From Bog-473 sp963751335 (GTDB lineage: Bacteria > Actinomycetota > Acidimicrobiia > Acidimicrobiales > RAAP-2), in contig CAVVUB010000007.1 in assembly GCA_963751335.1 (NCBI GenBank), forward strand, positions 186,001-250,000: a stretch of 64,000 nucleotides of DNA. The letters are read 5' to 3'. How positions within the stretch are numbered: position 1 is the first letter of the stretch; every line of letters starts with the position of its first letter. Of this stretch, positions 46,391 to 56,236 are shown piece after piece. A program made the position numbers and the translations under genes. A model generated the notes under the pieces. That model had not been told where the DNA came from, ran no database searches, and saw only the letters and a list, made by a program, of their open reading frames with translations.

Positions 46391-47932
46391 TCAGCCAGTC
46401 CTCGTGGCAACTGCGATCTGTTCGTCAGTGACCGTGACGCAGAAGTCGCTCGAAACGCAGTTCACACCCGGCAACGGGTAGCCGGTTATCCCAGGACCCG
46501 GTGCACCGCTGCGTGCCGTGAATGATCCGACCCCGCTCACCGAGCATTGCCCCGCCGCTGTGCATGCGGCGAAGCCGGGATTGTCCATGGACCCGTTGGT
46601 GGCTTGGGTCCAGGTCCCGACGCCTCCCGCCGGATCGGTCGAAACAAGGGGTTCTCCGGCCACGACCGCAGCGACGCAGAAGGCTGTGGACGGACACGAA
46701 ATGCCGGTCACGCCGTACTGACCACTGTGCTGTGCGAACGAGGGATGCGGTGTGGGGCCACCGTGCCAGCTTGCGGTAACGAGAGGGCTGCTGGACGTTT
46801 CTATCCAGCCACCCACAGTGGCATTGCCGTATCCACCTGCAACGCAGAGCTGCGGCGAGGGGCACGAAATGGCCTGTCCTACCGTGCCGATACCAAGGTA
46901 CTTCCATGTGGACGACCCGCTCGAGGGCGAGTCGGAGACCAGCACGCCCGAGCCTGTCGCGACCGCACAAAAGAAGACCGTCGGGCAGGAAACTTGCCCG
47001 AAGTCATACCCGGGTGACGGAGAAACCTCGAGCGTCCAATGCGCTGCAGTGGGGTCCGTCGTGACATAGACCCCATCGGCGGACGACAACACGCAGAGAG
47101 CCGCACCCGCACACGCAACGAATGACGACGAGGTGCTATCCGAGTTTGGGGGAAAGGTCGTCGTCGTCCCGACGACGTTGGCCTTTGGAGCGAACGGTCC
47201 GGTGCTCGCAGCTACAGCTGGGACGACCACCCCGGGGATCGGCGCTGTGACGTCACCAGCGAAGAGACAGAGGTTCTCGCTAGGACAGCTCACGTCCGTG
47301 AGACTCATTCCGAGGTCGTTCGCCATACTCGACCATGCGACCACCTGAGGTCCGGCGGAGCCACCCGGCTTGAGCCAGCTCGGCTGGGTCGACTCCGGCA
47401 TGGCCACGGCTCCAGCCTTCGCCAAGGAGAGCGGAAAGTCAGAGTTCTCCCACGGTGCCGAGGTGTCCAGTTTCGTGAAGTGCTTGGTAGTGCTGTTGTA
47501 CGCGAACTCCCCGGCGCTCCCGCCGACCAAGAAGAAGAACCCTGCACCTGGAGCTCGGGCGAGCAGCAGCAGGTACGTGTGGCCGCTTCGAAGCGGTACC
47601 TGAACCACGTGACCCGCTTGAGGTCGGGCGGCGCGGGGTTGCGCGACAACGAGCTTCTTCCCGACATGCCCGCGGATCAGGTCGTTTGCGTTAAGAGTTA
47701 CGAGTGACGCTGGTTGAGATGCCGACCGGTCAGCGGCCACTGATTCCACCTTGGCCACTACCATGACTTGGGTGTTGGCAAGGAGTTGTTGTACTGATTG
47801 ATAGTTCGTCGAGTCAATGATGACTCTGTGCTGGGCCACACCGGTCGCCGGATGAGCAGACGTCGCAGATGCCAACGCTGTTGCAAGCAGAAACCCCGCC
47901 AGTACCTTCAACCCCAGCCTGCGATGGGCCAT
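46391..47932 (-). CDS. Secreted protein with C-x5-C blade repeats
   Basis: 513 residues. Signal peptide (VLAGFLLATALASATSA) then a unique domain of about 160 residues (YQSVQQLLANTQVMVVAKVE, LIRGHVGKKLVVAQP, HTYLLLLARAP). From about residue 210 come several blades with the pattern SLTDVSCPSENLCLFAG, GQVSCPTVFFCAVATG, QAISCPSPQLCVAGG, TGISCPSTAFCVAAV, PGVNCVSSDFCVTV. Cys pairs are five or six apart. Same repeat type as the 35.4-kb protein; fewer and less regular blades. Probably exported; role unknown. Confidence 0.75.
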   Translation of the reverse strand: MAHRRLGLKVLAGFLLATALASATSAHPATGVAQHRVIIDSTNYQSVQQLLANTQVMVVAKVESVAADRSASQPASLVTLNANDLIRGHVGKKLVVAQPRAARPQAGHVVQVPLRSGHTYLLLLARAPGAGFFFLVGGSAGEFAYNSTTKHFTKLDTSAPWENSDFPLSLAKAGAVAMPESTQPSWLKPGGSAGPQVVAWSSMANDLGMSLTDVSCPSENLCLFAGDVTAPIPGVVVPAVAASTGPFAPKANVVGTTTTFPPNSDSTSSSFVACAGAALCVLSSADGVYVTTDPTAAHWTLEVSPSPGYDFGQVSCPTVFFCAVATGSGVLVSDSPSSGSSTWKYLGIGTVGQAISCPSPQLCVAGGYGNATVGGWIETSSSPLVTASWHGGPTPHPSFAQHSGQYGVTGISCPSTAFCVAAVVAGEPLVSTDPAGGVGTWTQATNGSMDNPGFAACTAAGQCSVSGVGSFTARSGAPGPGITGYPLPGVNCVSSDFCVTVTDEQIAVATRTG

Positions 47933-48367
47933 GACTCAGCCTCCCCACGAGATGTTACGTCGTTGCGACTGCGGCGGACTTCGCAGGGTGCGCGAACAAT
48001 CAGTCGGGATCAGGGGGCGGTTTAGGCTCGGCGAAGGCGGTTTGGGCAAAATGCCCGAACGGGTTCCCCAGAAAGCGAAGGTGGGACAATTTGGCAGGAC
48101 TCGGATAAGGTCCCGGCTCCACAGACGGTCGGTTCGGCGGCGGCGGCGGTACTGGCGGCATGCACACCCGCGTCTTATGTAGCGAGCGAGCGGACGTGTT
48201 GCTTATCGTATCGAGTAGCCCGAGGTCGGTATCCGGAGGCACCAATCGACTCAAACGAGAGAACCGGAAAATGGCTCTCGACACGCCGACGCGCTCGCTA
48301 AAAAAGTTCGCACGCCAATGGGCGTCCGAGCAAACCGTCACCGCCGGTGTGGTGCGATACTTGTTTC
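47933..48367. promoter_or_regulatory. Divergent intergenic region before the GntR gene
   Basis: Separates the leftward secreted protein from the rightward GntR gene. It should hold promoters for both. A reverse frame at 48000-48341 is Pro-rich and unlikely to be real. No specific operator was identified, although GntR proteins usually bind upstream of themselves. Confidence 0.35.
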
Positions 48368-49135
48368 GTGTCAGCCCACCATAGGAAACTCAGGTCGAAC
48401 GCGACGGCTCGCACAGCGAGCGAGATCGTCGCCGAACAAATTCGGACCCAGATCGCGACTGGTGAACTGAAGCCTGGTGACATACTGCCGTCCGAGAGCG
48501 TCCTCTTGGACCGCTATCAGGTGGCACGTCCAACGATGCGTGGCGCCCTCAGAATTCTCGAATCCGACGGACTCGTGACCGTCGAGCGCGGAACGAATGG
48601 TGGTGCCCGGATCGCTGAGACAGACATCCTCAGGCTCGCCCGACGGGTCGGGCTGCACTTGCAGCTCCGGCGGACCAACGTTCGGGAATTGATCGAAGCG
48701 CAGGCTCTCATCCAACCCGGGGCAGCAGCCCTGGCGGCTTCGGCACGCACGCGCGACGACCTCGGTCGGCTGCGCGCCGCCGTGGAGATGGCCAGTGAAG
48801 CACAGACGGTCGGCGATCTCCTCGTGGCGGGTTCGGCATTCACACAAGCCCTCATGCGTGCGGCCCACAACAAGCCCCTCAGCCTCTACTCGGAGATCAC
48901 GGACGCGCTCCTACGTGAGGGTCTTGACGCCTACATGGCGAAGAACCCAAGGTCAGTTCGTCACATCAAGGATGTGATGTCCCGATCCGTTCGCGACTTC
49001 GCCGCCGTCGTGGAGTTGATCGAACGCCGCGACGCCGATGGCGCCGAAGAACTCTGGCGCGAGTACCTGAGCCGCGAAGGTGCGCTCCCACCTCGGCGTC
49101 GGACCCAGTTGGAGATATACGGCGCCTCGTCCTAG
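48368..49135 (+). CDS. GntR family regulator, FadR subfamily
   Basis: 255 residues. N-terminal winged helix: AEQIRTQIATGELKPGDILP, SESVLLDRYQVARPTMRGAL and RILESDGLVTVERGTNGGAR. The all-helical FCD effector domain follows with EAQALIQPGAAALAA and later His residues (RHIKD) that may bind metal or acid ligands. Such regulators sense acyl-CoAs or organic acids. GTG 48368 is chosen; GTG 48347 is an alternative. It heads the catabolic gene set to 54.4 kb, which it may control. Confidence 0.88.
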   Translation: MSAHHRKLRSNATARTASEIVAEQIRTQIATGELKPGDILPSESVLLDRYQVARPTMRGALRILESDGLVTVERGTNGGARIAETDILRLARRVGLHLQLRRTNVRELIEAQALIQPGAAALAASARTRDDLGRLRAAVEMASEAQTVGDLLVAGSAFTQALMRAAHNKPLSLYSEITDALLREGLDAYMAKNPRSVRHIKDVMSRSVRDFAAVVELIERRDADGAEELWREYLSREGALPPRRRTQLEIYGASS

Positions 49136-49319
49136 TGATGCGCTGTCCCGACTCTCTACAGTTCATTCGGCTTTTGCCGAGTAGCGACCTGGACGGCTTG
49201 GGCTCGTACAGCAACCTTGTGGGCCACAGAGTCTCCCGTGTACTCTCGTCTCGATCGAGGAATTTCGCGCAATGAAGGCGGCGTCGTGGCGCCGAAACGA
49301 AGGCGAGTAAATCGTGACG

Positions 49320-49767
49320 ATGTCTCTTAGCGAAATCGCTGACGCCATCAGGCAGGCCGGATCGGACCGGGCGCGATCGAGCGAACTCATGGCAAGCCTG
49401 TACACGGAGTCCATCGAACTCGCGGCATGTGCCGCCTCGGCCCGCGGACGGTCCGATCCCGTCGAGCAGGCTTGTTGAACGAGCCGGGCAAGAGGTGCAG
49501 GCCCTGGAACGAGCACTTCCGGACCTGACCGTCCATCCGCCGACGGTAACCGTGGAGGGCCAGCGCATCCGGGTGCGAGGCAGGATCGAGGGGACGGCGG
49601 CAAATGGGAGTCCCGTTGTCGTCTCCACGAATACCGTTTTCACCGTGGCCGACGGCCGGATCGTCGCCCTGTGCTCCGAAATGGATCCAGATGAAATGCA
49701 GGCCTGGGCCCGGGTGCTCCGCGCGGGCGCAGCCGATGCCTCGTCCGAACCGGGCACATCGTTTTGA
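49320..49767 (+). CDS. SnoaL-like/NTF2-like protein, one-base frameshift
   Basis: 148 residues after removing an extra base near 49413. ATG 49320 opens SLSEIADAIRQAGSDRARSS, ELMASLYTESIEL, which continues in the next frame as RHVPPRPADGPIPSSRLVER and DLTVHPPTVTVEGQRIRVRG, NTVFTVADGRIVALCSEMDP. This is the NTF2-like fold. Likely a ligand-binding protein or small isomerase/dehydratase working with the adjacent ligase and amidohydrolase. Confidence 0.7.
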
Positions 49768-49848
49768 GTCGGTCACGCTCTGCGACAGGCGCTACGGCAC
49801 GCGCCACAGGATCCTTTGATGCGGAGCCGTCACTCCCCGGGATGCGAC

Positions 49849-51225
49849 CTATTTGGTCGAGGAACTGGGCGGCGCCACCAGGTTCTTCGAGGTGTGGTCA
49901 TAGGTGACGATGTTCACCCGACCGATGGCGTAGGCCTGATTGGGTCCGAATGAAACAGGCCCGTCGGATCCTGGAAAGGTCACGTCACGCAACCCGTACC
50001 CCGCCTTCGTGAAACTCGCCACGGTCAGGTGCTTTCCGGCGGCGTCGGCGATCTTGGCGAAAATGGCCAAGTACTGGCAGGCCTCGACCACTCCGGCGTA
50101 GGTGACGTCGGCGCCACTGGCCGTCGCGTTCGCACTGGCGGGATTGATCGGGGCGTCAATGGTGTCCGACGGGTGCGCCTTGCGGACGACGGCGACACAC
50201 TTTTGAACCGCCGGGTCCTTCCACATTTGATAGAAGCTCGGCACGGCCGTCGAGGTCAGGACATTGTCCATGTAGGGGTTCTGTCCCTTGGCGGATTGGA
50301 CCGACGCGATGAGGGATGCCTCGCTGGTCGCGATCCAGGGAGGCTTGTACGTGCTCTGATTGTCGAGCAAGGCCTTGGGCCACGTTGTCGAACCGGATCC
50401 TCCGACGCCGACCACCTCGTTGACGCCGGCATCCTGGAACCGTACGGCGATGGTCTTGACCTGCTGATCGGAGGCCACCGCGTCCGTGGCTGGAGCACTG
50501 TCCTCGGCCGTGAGGACGACGTTGACATGCAATTTCTTCAGATCTGATTGCACGACTTTCACTTCGTCAGCGTCTGAACCTGACGCATAGAAGATGCCCA
50601 CCTTCTTGCCCTTGAAGGCTCCCCGCTTGTCGAAGGCGGCGAGCTGCAAGGGGTCATAAGCCTCGTCAGGAGGCAGAAGGGTGAAGTCGGGCGCCGATCC
50701 TGACGGCAACGTCCCGGGCAACGAACCTGCGATGACTGGGGTGTCGTGATCCTGTTCGTAGCAGTCCGGGTAGACCGGCTCCAATGCGACGAACACGTGG
50801 TCGTCCTCGGTGAGCGCCGTACACGAGGACACGGCGTCAGCCGGGAGAGCCGGATTCATCTCCGCGAAGTAGGGGACGAGCCTCCGTCCGTCGACTCCTC
50901 CGTGGGCATTCATGTTCGCGATAAGGGCGTTGTAGGCATCAGGAATATTGCCCTCGTCTATCTTGACGCCAAGGCTGCCTAGCGCTGCGAAATTGACGTA
51001 AGGGATCCCGATATTGATGCTCTTTGCCGTGACGCCTTGGTCCGCAGGACTCGAGGCCCCTACGACTCCCGGCGACACGAGGGCGGTCCCCACCAAGGTG
51101 ACGACGAGCGCCCCCATGGCGAGAATCGTGCGGGCGCCTCTTCTCCCCCGTTTCGAAGTCCGGTGCCTTCCTGTCGGACCCTTCGCGGATGGCGCGTCGC
51201 TGGCGCGCCCCTGGTACCAGTTCAT
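49849..51225 (-). CDS. ABC transporter substrate-binding protein (LivJ-like)
   Basis: 458 residues. A basic start (SKRGRRGARTILAMGALVVT) forms a signal peptide ending near VVGASSPADQG. The mature part has the periplasmic-binding-protein type I pattern: INIGIPYVNFAALGSLG, ALIANMNAHGGVDGRRLVPY, KKVGIFYASGSDADEVKVVQ. These bind amino acids, carboxylates or aromatic acids outside the membrane. No permease or ATPase genes are nearby, so it must pair with a transporter elsewhere. It diverges from the ligase gene. Confidence 0.88.
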   Translation of the reverse strand: MNWYQGRASDAPSAKGPTGRHRTSKRGRRGARTILAMGALVVTLVGTALVSPGVVGASSPADQGVTAKSINIGIPYVNFAALGSLGVKIDEGNIPDAYNALIANMNAHGGVDGRRLVPYFAEMNPALPADAVSSCTALTEDDHVFVALEPVYPDCYEQDHDTPVIAGSLPGTLPSGSAPDFTLLPPDEAYDPLQLAAFDKRGAFKGKKVGIFYASGSDADEVKVVQSDLKKLHVNVVLTAEDSAPATDAVASDQQVKTIAVRFQDAGVNEVVGVGGSGSTTWPKALLDNQSTYKPPWIATSEASLIASVQSAKGQNPYMDNVLTSTAVPSFYQMWKDPAVQKCVAVVRKAHPSDTIDAPINPASANATASGADVTYAGVVEACQYLAIFAKIADAAGKHLTVASFTKAGYGLRDVTFPGSDGPVSFGPNQAYAIGRVNIVTYDHTSKNLVAPPSSSTK

Positions 51226-51444
51226 GGTGACCCCCGAATCCGTTATCGAATGGTATTAGAGCACTAAATCCAATGGGCTGCCGGTCAGCGATGTCGTCGC
51301 GACAAGGGAGGGACCTGCTCGAATCACGTGTGGCACCTTGAAATGAAAAAGGAACAAGACCGGCGGGCATCGCATAATGGAGGGCGAGTCGATCCGGGCC
51401 GGGTTTCCATTGGACACATCGACACGCGGTAGGGGGTAAGTACG

Positions 51445-53139
51445 ATGGACATGAGTTACGACGAGGCCTGCGTCGAGGTCACTGCCCCCGGGCGGTTCTT
51501 CGAGCTGGGGGTGCAGTCGATCGCCAACACCGAATACCGCGTGTTCAAAAACGGACCTTCCACGCTGGCGCAACTCTTTGCCGGCGCTCGGGATGACGAG
51601 TCGACGTTTCTGGTCTACGAGCAAGAGCGCTGGTCGTTCAAGGAGACCGCACGGCACATTGACGCCTTGGCGCACGCACTGGTGCACAGCTATGCGATCC
51701 GAAAAGGAGACCGCGTCGGCATCGCCATGCGCAACCTACCCGAGTGGATCGTGGCATTCGCCGCCGTTCTTTCCGTCGGTGCCGTATCGGTGTCATTCAA
51801 CGCCTGGTGGACGGAGAGCGAGCTGGAGTACGCCCTCGGCGACTCGGGCAGCTCAGTGCTCATCGTCGACGGTGAGCGGCTGCCTCACGCCCAGGGTCCT
51901 GCAAGCCGACGCACGGTCCCACTCATCGGCGTGCGAATCGCGGCGGACGAAGCGATCCCGAGCAGCGTACGACGGTATGAAGACGTGGTCACGCTCGGCG
52001 AGCCGATGCCGGGAGTCGAGATCCTCCCCGACGATGACGCCACGATCCTCTACACGTCGGGAACGACCGGCTTTCCGAAGGGGGCGGTATCCACTCATCG
52101 GGCGGTGACCCAAGCACTGATGGCGTTCTGGGCACGCACGGCGATTCAGGCGGCACGACGTGGTCACAGCGAAGGAATCCACAGCGCAGACGCCTCACCG
52201 CAATGCTTCATCCTGATCGTTCCGCTCTTCCATGTCACCGGCTGTGTCCCCGTCATGCTTTCGTGCTTCGGACTGAAGATGAAGCTGGTGATGATGTACC
52301 GCTGGGATCCTGAGGTCGCCCTTCGATTGATTGAGGCAGAACGCGTTACCGCCTTTGTCGGAGTGCCAACACAGAGCTGGGACATGCTCGAGAGTCCCGC
52401 CTTCTCGAAATATGACACTTCTTCGTTGGCGACGATTGGTGGTGGTGGAGCGCCCGCGCCCGCCAAGCTCGTTGAGCGAGTCGAGAACTCATTTGCCCGT
52501 GGACGTCCCAACATCGGCTATGGAATGACCGAGACCAATGCATTCGGACCCGGTAACACGGGGGACGACTACGTCTCGCATGCGTCATCCACCGGGCGAG
52601 CCGCCTTTCCGATTTTGGACGTTGAAATCCGCGACGAAAACGGAGAACCCGTCCCCGTCGGGAGCCGAGGTGAGATCTGGATGAAGGGCCCGAACCTCTT
52701 CCGAGGCTACTGGAACAAGCCCGACGCGACAGCGGATGTTCTCGTCGACGGCTGGCTCGCCACCGGTGATCTCGGCCGAATCGATTCTGACGGGTTCCTC
52801 TACATAGAGGATCGGGTCAAGGACATGGTGATCCGCGCCGGCGAAAACGTCTACTGCGCCGAAGTCGAGAGCGCCATCTACGAGCATCCGGGCATTTATG
52901 AGGCTGCGGTGTTCGGCGTACCGCACGAACGTCTTGGTGAAGAGGTCGCATGTGTGATCAATCGCCGGCCAGATTCCCGATTCGATGCTCAAGAGCTTCA
53001 GCAATTTCTGGCTGGAAGACTGTCGGCGTTCAAGATTCCGAGCCGGATTGCCTTCAGCGACGATCGACTGCCCCGAAACCCCTCAGGCAAGATCCTCAAA
53101 CGAAATCTACGGGACACGCTCTTCGGCGAGGCAACCTAG
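51445..53139 (+). CDS. AMP-forming acyl-CoA synthetase/ligase
   Basis: 564 residues. ANL superfamily motifs: YTSGTTGFPKGA (A3), NIGYGMTETN (A5), GWLATGDLGRIDSDGFLYIE (A7-A8), DRVKDMVIRAGENVYCAEVE and the C-terminal NPSGKILKR with the catalytic Lys. It adenylates a carboxylic acid and transfers it to CoA. Substrate unknown; the neighbourhood suggests an aromatic, cyclic or branched acid. ATG 51445 has AGGGGGTAAG upstream. Divergent from the solute-binding protein, so import and activation may be co-regulated. Confidence 0.93.
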   Translation: MDMSYDEACVEVTAPGRFFELGVQSIANTEYRVFKNGPSTLAQLFAGARDDESTFLVYEQERWSFKETARHIDALAHALVHSYAIRKGDRVGIAMRNLPEWIVAFAAVLSVGAVSVSFNAWWTESELEYALGDSGSSVLIVDGERLPHAQGPASRRTVPLIGVRIAADEAIPSSVRRYEDVVTLGEPMPGVEILPDDDATILYTSGTTGFPKGAVSTHRAVTQALMAFWARTAIQAARRGHSEGIHSADASPQCFILIVPLFHVTGCVPVMLSCFGLKMKLVMMYRWDPEVALRLIEAERVTAFVGVPTQSWDMLESPAFSKYDTSSLATIGGGGAPAPAKLVERVENSFARGRPNIGYGMTETNAFGPGNTGDDYVSHASSTGRAAFPILDVEIRDENGEPVPVGSRGEIWMKGPNLFRGYWNKPDATADVLVDGWLATGDLGRIDSDGFLYIEDRVKDMVIRAGENVYCAEVESAIYEHPGIYEAAVFGVPHERLGEEVACVINRRPDSRFDAQELQQFLAGRLSAFKIPSRIAFSDDRLPRNPSGKILKRNLRDTLFGEAT

Positions 53140-53250
53140 ACCGCGGCCCTTCGGCAGCGTGTCAGGCCGGCCACTGCCCACCGAGCGATATACAGGGAAC
53201 CCGGAATCCGCTACCGTTATAGGCATCAGCGGAAAGCTGAAGGGGGCACC

Positions 53251-54408
53251 ATGCAGAACATGGCCATCATCTCGATCGATGGGCACGCCAAAGCCAGCCC
53301 AATCGGCTACCGGCCGTACTTTGAGCAGAAGTTCCTGCCTGCCTACGACGACTGGCTCGCGGGCGCCGCCGAGCGTGACCAGCGCGCACCGGGACTGGTG
53401 AAGGCAGGTCTCGAACCTGATTGCCAGTGGGACTCAAAGGTCCGCCTGCACGCCCTCGAGGAAAAGGGCATTGTGGCTGAGGTGCTGTTTCCCAACGGGA
53501 TGCCCTTTGCCACCAGTCGGGGAGCCGCCCACAAAGAGCGCCCTTCCGATCCGGATATAGATCGGCAGGAGCGAATGGTGTACAACCGCTGGCTCGCGGA
53601 CTTCTGCGCCGAGGCTCCCGGACGTCGATCCGGCCAAGCCCAGATCTCTTTTGACGATATCGACCTCGCTGTGAAGGACGTCTATTGGGCCAAGGAGCAC
53701 GGGCTCGGTGGCATCTCGATGCCGGCGTTGATGCCAGGCGGCACCGCCTACTTCAATCCGGTACTCGATCCCGTGTGGGCGGCTATTCAAGAAGTGGGTT
53801 TGCCCATCAGTCAGCACGGGGGCGCAGGGGCACCCCTCTACGACCCACCTGGTTTCGCGGCAATCATGACGTTGGCGCTCGAACAGCAGTTCTACTGTGG
53901 ACGTTCGCTCTGGCAGATGATCTATGGAGGCGTGTTCGATCGATTCCCGGACCTCCACCTCATCTTCGTCGAAACCGGTGCCGAATGGATCGCCCCGGCA
54001 ATCCACGACCTCGATGTGAGGCTGAGCCGCAACGACGACTGGATGGAGTTTGCCAAGCTCATGAACCGTGAGCGAACGGTGAAGAAGACGGCGAGCGACT
54101 ACTGGGGAACCAACCTCCACATGGGTATCTCGCCTTTCACGATTGAGCAGTTCAACGGCGGCGTCGAGTTCGGCGGCGACTCTTCCGCAACAATCACGCC
54201 GGAGACCGTCATGTTCGGGGTGGACTTCCCGCACTTCGAATCCATCATCTTCGATACGGAGCAGCAGGTCCAGAACCTGCTCGAGCACCCCGCCGTCGAC
54301 GATCGACTGGCGCGCAAAATCTTCTATGAGAATGCCGCTGAGCTCTACTCGTTCGATCTCGATGTTTTGGCCCCGCACATCGAGCGGGTGGGGTTCATAG
54401 CCGCGTAG
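53251..54408 (+). CDS. Amidohydrolase-2 family metal-dependent hydrolase/decarboxylase
   Basis: 385 residues, complete. TIM-barrel amidohydrolase landmarks: IISIDGHAKASP (variant D-x-H), VAEVLFPNGMPF, GLGGISMPALMPGG, GLPISQHGGAGAP, FPDLHLIFVETGAEWIAP and FGVDFPHFES, where late Asp and His residues coordinate metal. Members open rings or decarboxylate beta-keto or aromatic acids. It lies 112 bases after the ligase gene. Same family as the partial gene at the left edge, but in the element. Confidence 0.88.
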   Translation: MQNMAIISIDGHAKASPIGYRPYFEQKFLPAYDDWLAGAAERDQRAPGLVKAGLEPDCQWDSKVRLHALEEKGIVAEVLFPNGMPFATSRGAAHKERPSDPDIDRQERMVYNRWLADFCAEAPGRRSGQAQISFDDIDLAVKDVYWAKEHGLGGISMPALMPGGTAYFNPVLDPVWAAIQEVGLPISQHGGAGAPLYDPPGFAAIMTLALEQQFYCGRSLWQMIYGGVFDRFPDLHLIFVETGAEWIAPAIHDLDVRLSRNDDWMEFAKLMNRERTVKKTASDYWGTNLHMGISPFTIEQFNGGVEFGGDSSATITPETVMFGVDFPHFESIIFDTEQQVQNLLEHPAVDDRLARKIFYENAAELYSFDLDVLAPHIERVGFIAA

Positions 54409-54604
54409 CGGCCGGAGCCAGACCCGCTCGACGGCAGCGCAGCGGCAGTTCGGCCCGACGCGCTCGCGGATCGCCGTACTCACCATCCGTGTAACAAGGT
54501 TTAGTCAATGCCTGACCCGGCCGGTCTGGGCGTACCTCGGACCCGCTTCTTCGGTCACAACTCGCACTCTGCCGATCCCGGCTGATGGGGGATCGGTGCA
54601 GCGG

Positions 54605-55849
54605 TTACGGCCGTGCGGTGCTTCCGGCCAGCAGGGAGTAGAGCTCGACCATCGGCGCGGTTCCATTGACGCCGTTGGTCTGTCCGTTTTGGAGGAACAG
54701 CCCGCTCGGTGCGCGCTGCGTCCACATGAATTTGGCGTAGGCCTTGGCTTCAACTCGGTAGTCCTTGTTGGGTTGCACCTGGCTGAGCACGAACAGGTCA
54801 CGAAAGTAGATGCCGTTGAACGCCGGACCCTGGCTTTGCAGCGTCGTCCCAGTCCCGAAGTGCGATACGGCGGCCTCGGCGGTGGTTGCGGCCGCGGTCA
54901 GGTAGCTCGCGGTGCCCGTGATTTGGTGCAGGAGCACGTCTGCGCCAACCATCGTGCCCTGGTTGTAGCTCCAAATGGTGGTGTTCAAGCTCCCACCAGG
55001 GTTGACGTGGTCGTAGTAGAGCCCACCGGGTGCTGCGAGGCAAGTGTTCACCCACTGGTACATCTGGGTCGCCCATGACAAGTCCGAGGAGTCCTTGGTC
55101 AACTGGTAGAGCTCCAAGCCGACCTCGGCTCCGCCGGCGTTCGCCGCAGTGTTGCGCTGGCTCCCCGAGACATCCTCCCAGAAGACCCCGCCAGGACAGC
55201 CGTCGGTAGTACTGGTATCCCAGCCAGACACGATGAAGTCGAAGGTGTCCTGGGCCAATGAAAGATCGGTCGGATTCCCGGTCAGTTGATAGGCCCCAAG
55301 GAGGTCCAGCGCGGACCACGCGTTGTCGTCGTAGTAGGTGTTGCCACCGGGGCCCTCCGGTGGTGCCACCGCCGATTCGAACGCCCGAGGTTGGCTTGCT
55401 CCGCTCGGACTGATCTCATTGAGATCGGCGTAGGCGAGCAGTCCCTTGAGCCGCGCCTTGACGGTGGTGGCGTAGCTCGAGACACCGGGGGTCCCCTCGA
55501 GGAATTCGGTGCCGGCCATTGCGTTGGTGAACGGCCATAGGCACGAGTAGGGATCACAGCTGCTCGAAGGTAAACCTTCATAGAGCTTCGGCGACGCCTC
55601 ATAGAGGTTGTTCTGGAGGGCCTGATAACTCGCTACAGCCTTCTGCTCGTCGGTCGGCATCGCAGTGCTCTGCGTTGAATCTTGGACGAGAAAGGGCCGC
55701 GCAGAGGCGGCCGTTGCGGTTGCGGTGCCCAACGCCAAGTACCCGATCAAAACCGCCGCCCAGAACACGGCTAAAGGGGCAGGCACGTTCCGTACATTTC
55801 TAGGCTCGCTGACAAAGCGAGTGAGCGACCCAGCAGTGAAAACTGACAT
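54605..55849 (-). CDS. Secreted GH76 family glycosidase (alpha-1,6-mannanase-like)
   Basis: 414 residues. Signal/anchor segment VFWAAVLIGYLALGTATATA, then an (alpha/alpha)6-type domain. The paired acidic residues of GH76 are seen in GGNTYYDDNAWSALDLLGA. Supporting blocks are GGVFWEDVSGSQRNTAANAG and GLYYDHVNPGGSLNTTIWSY, NQGTMVGADVLLH. GH76 enzymes cleave alpha-1,6-mannose linkages in fungal or mycobacterial-type cell-wall polymers. Frame intact. Stands alone in the element. Confidence 0.87.
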   Translation of the reverse strand: MSVFTAGSLTRFVSEPRNVRNVPAPLAVFWAAVLIGYLALGTATATAASARPFLVQDSTQSTAMPTDEQKAVASYQALQNNLYEASPKLYEGLPSSSCDPYSCLWPFTNAMAGTEFLEGTPGVSSYATTVKARLKGLLAYADLNEISPSGASQPRAFESAVAPPEGPGGNTYYDDNAWSALDLLGAYQLTGNPTDLSLAQDTFDFIVSGWDTSTTDGCPGGVFWEDVSGSQRNTAANAGGAEVGLELYQLTKDSSDLSWATQMYQWVNTCLAAPGGLYYDHVNPGGSLNTTIWSYNQGTMVGADVLLHQITGTASYLTAAATTAEAAVSHFGTGTTLQSQGPAFNGIYFRDLFVLSQVQPNKDYRVEAKAYAKFMWTQRAPSGLFLQNGQTNGVNGTAPMVELYSLLAGSTARP

Positions 55850-56236
55850 GGGAAACTTCTCTCTGACCCGGAACCGGACTTCGACATACTGCCATACCCC
55901 AAGGTCGGCTCCCGAAGGGCTGCGACTCTGTACGAGCCCCTGCCGAAGAACCGGATGAGCCTCTCATGTTGTGTGCTCGCGGTCGACAGAGCGGGCAAAC
56001 CAGCAAGATGCGCACCTCGAGCACTGGATTCACCCAGTGCCCATTCGGGCGATCGGTGCGACCACCTCGGACCAGTCGAGACTGGTTTCTTCACCTGGCG
56101 ACGCGTCCGGGTCGACGAGCGGTATCTGTCACCAGACGGCGGTTCGGGACCTTTGAGTCGCACCCCAAACCTACGGTGAGAGATCTGGGTTCACACCGCC
56201 CCTTTCACCTGTACGGCGCCGGAAGTGGGCCGCCAT
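55850..56236. other. Intergenic, no gene seen
   Basis: Lies between the GH76 gene start (55849, leftward) and the toxin stop. It should hold the GH76 promoter. Several overlapping open frames on the plus strand lack start signals and recognisable content. Confidence 0.4.

Noticed and set aside
47933..48341. Reverse-strand 113-residue protein
   Set aside because: Pro-rich low-complexity content, no ribosome-binding site, and it fills the divergent promoter region of two real genes.
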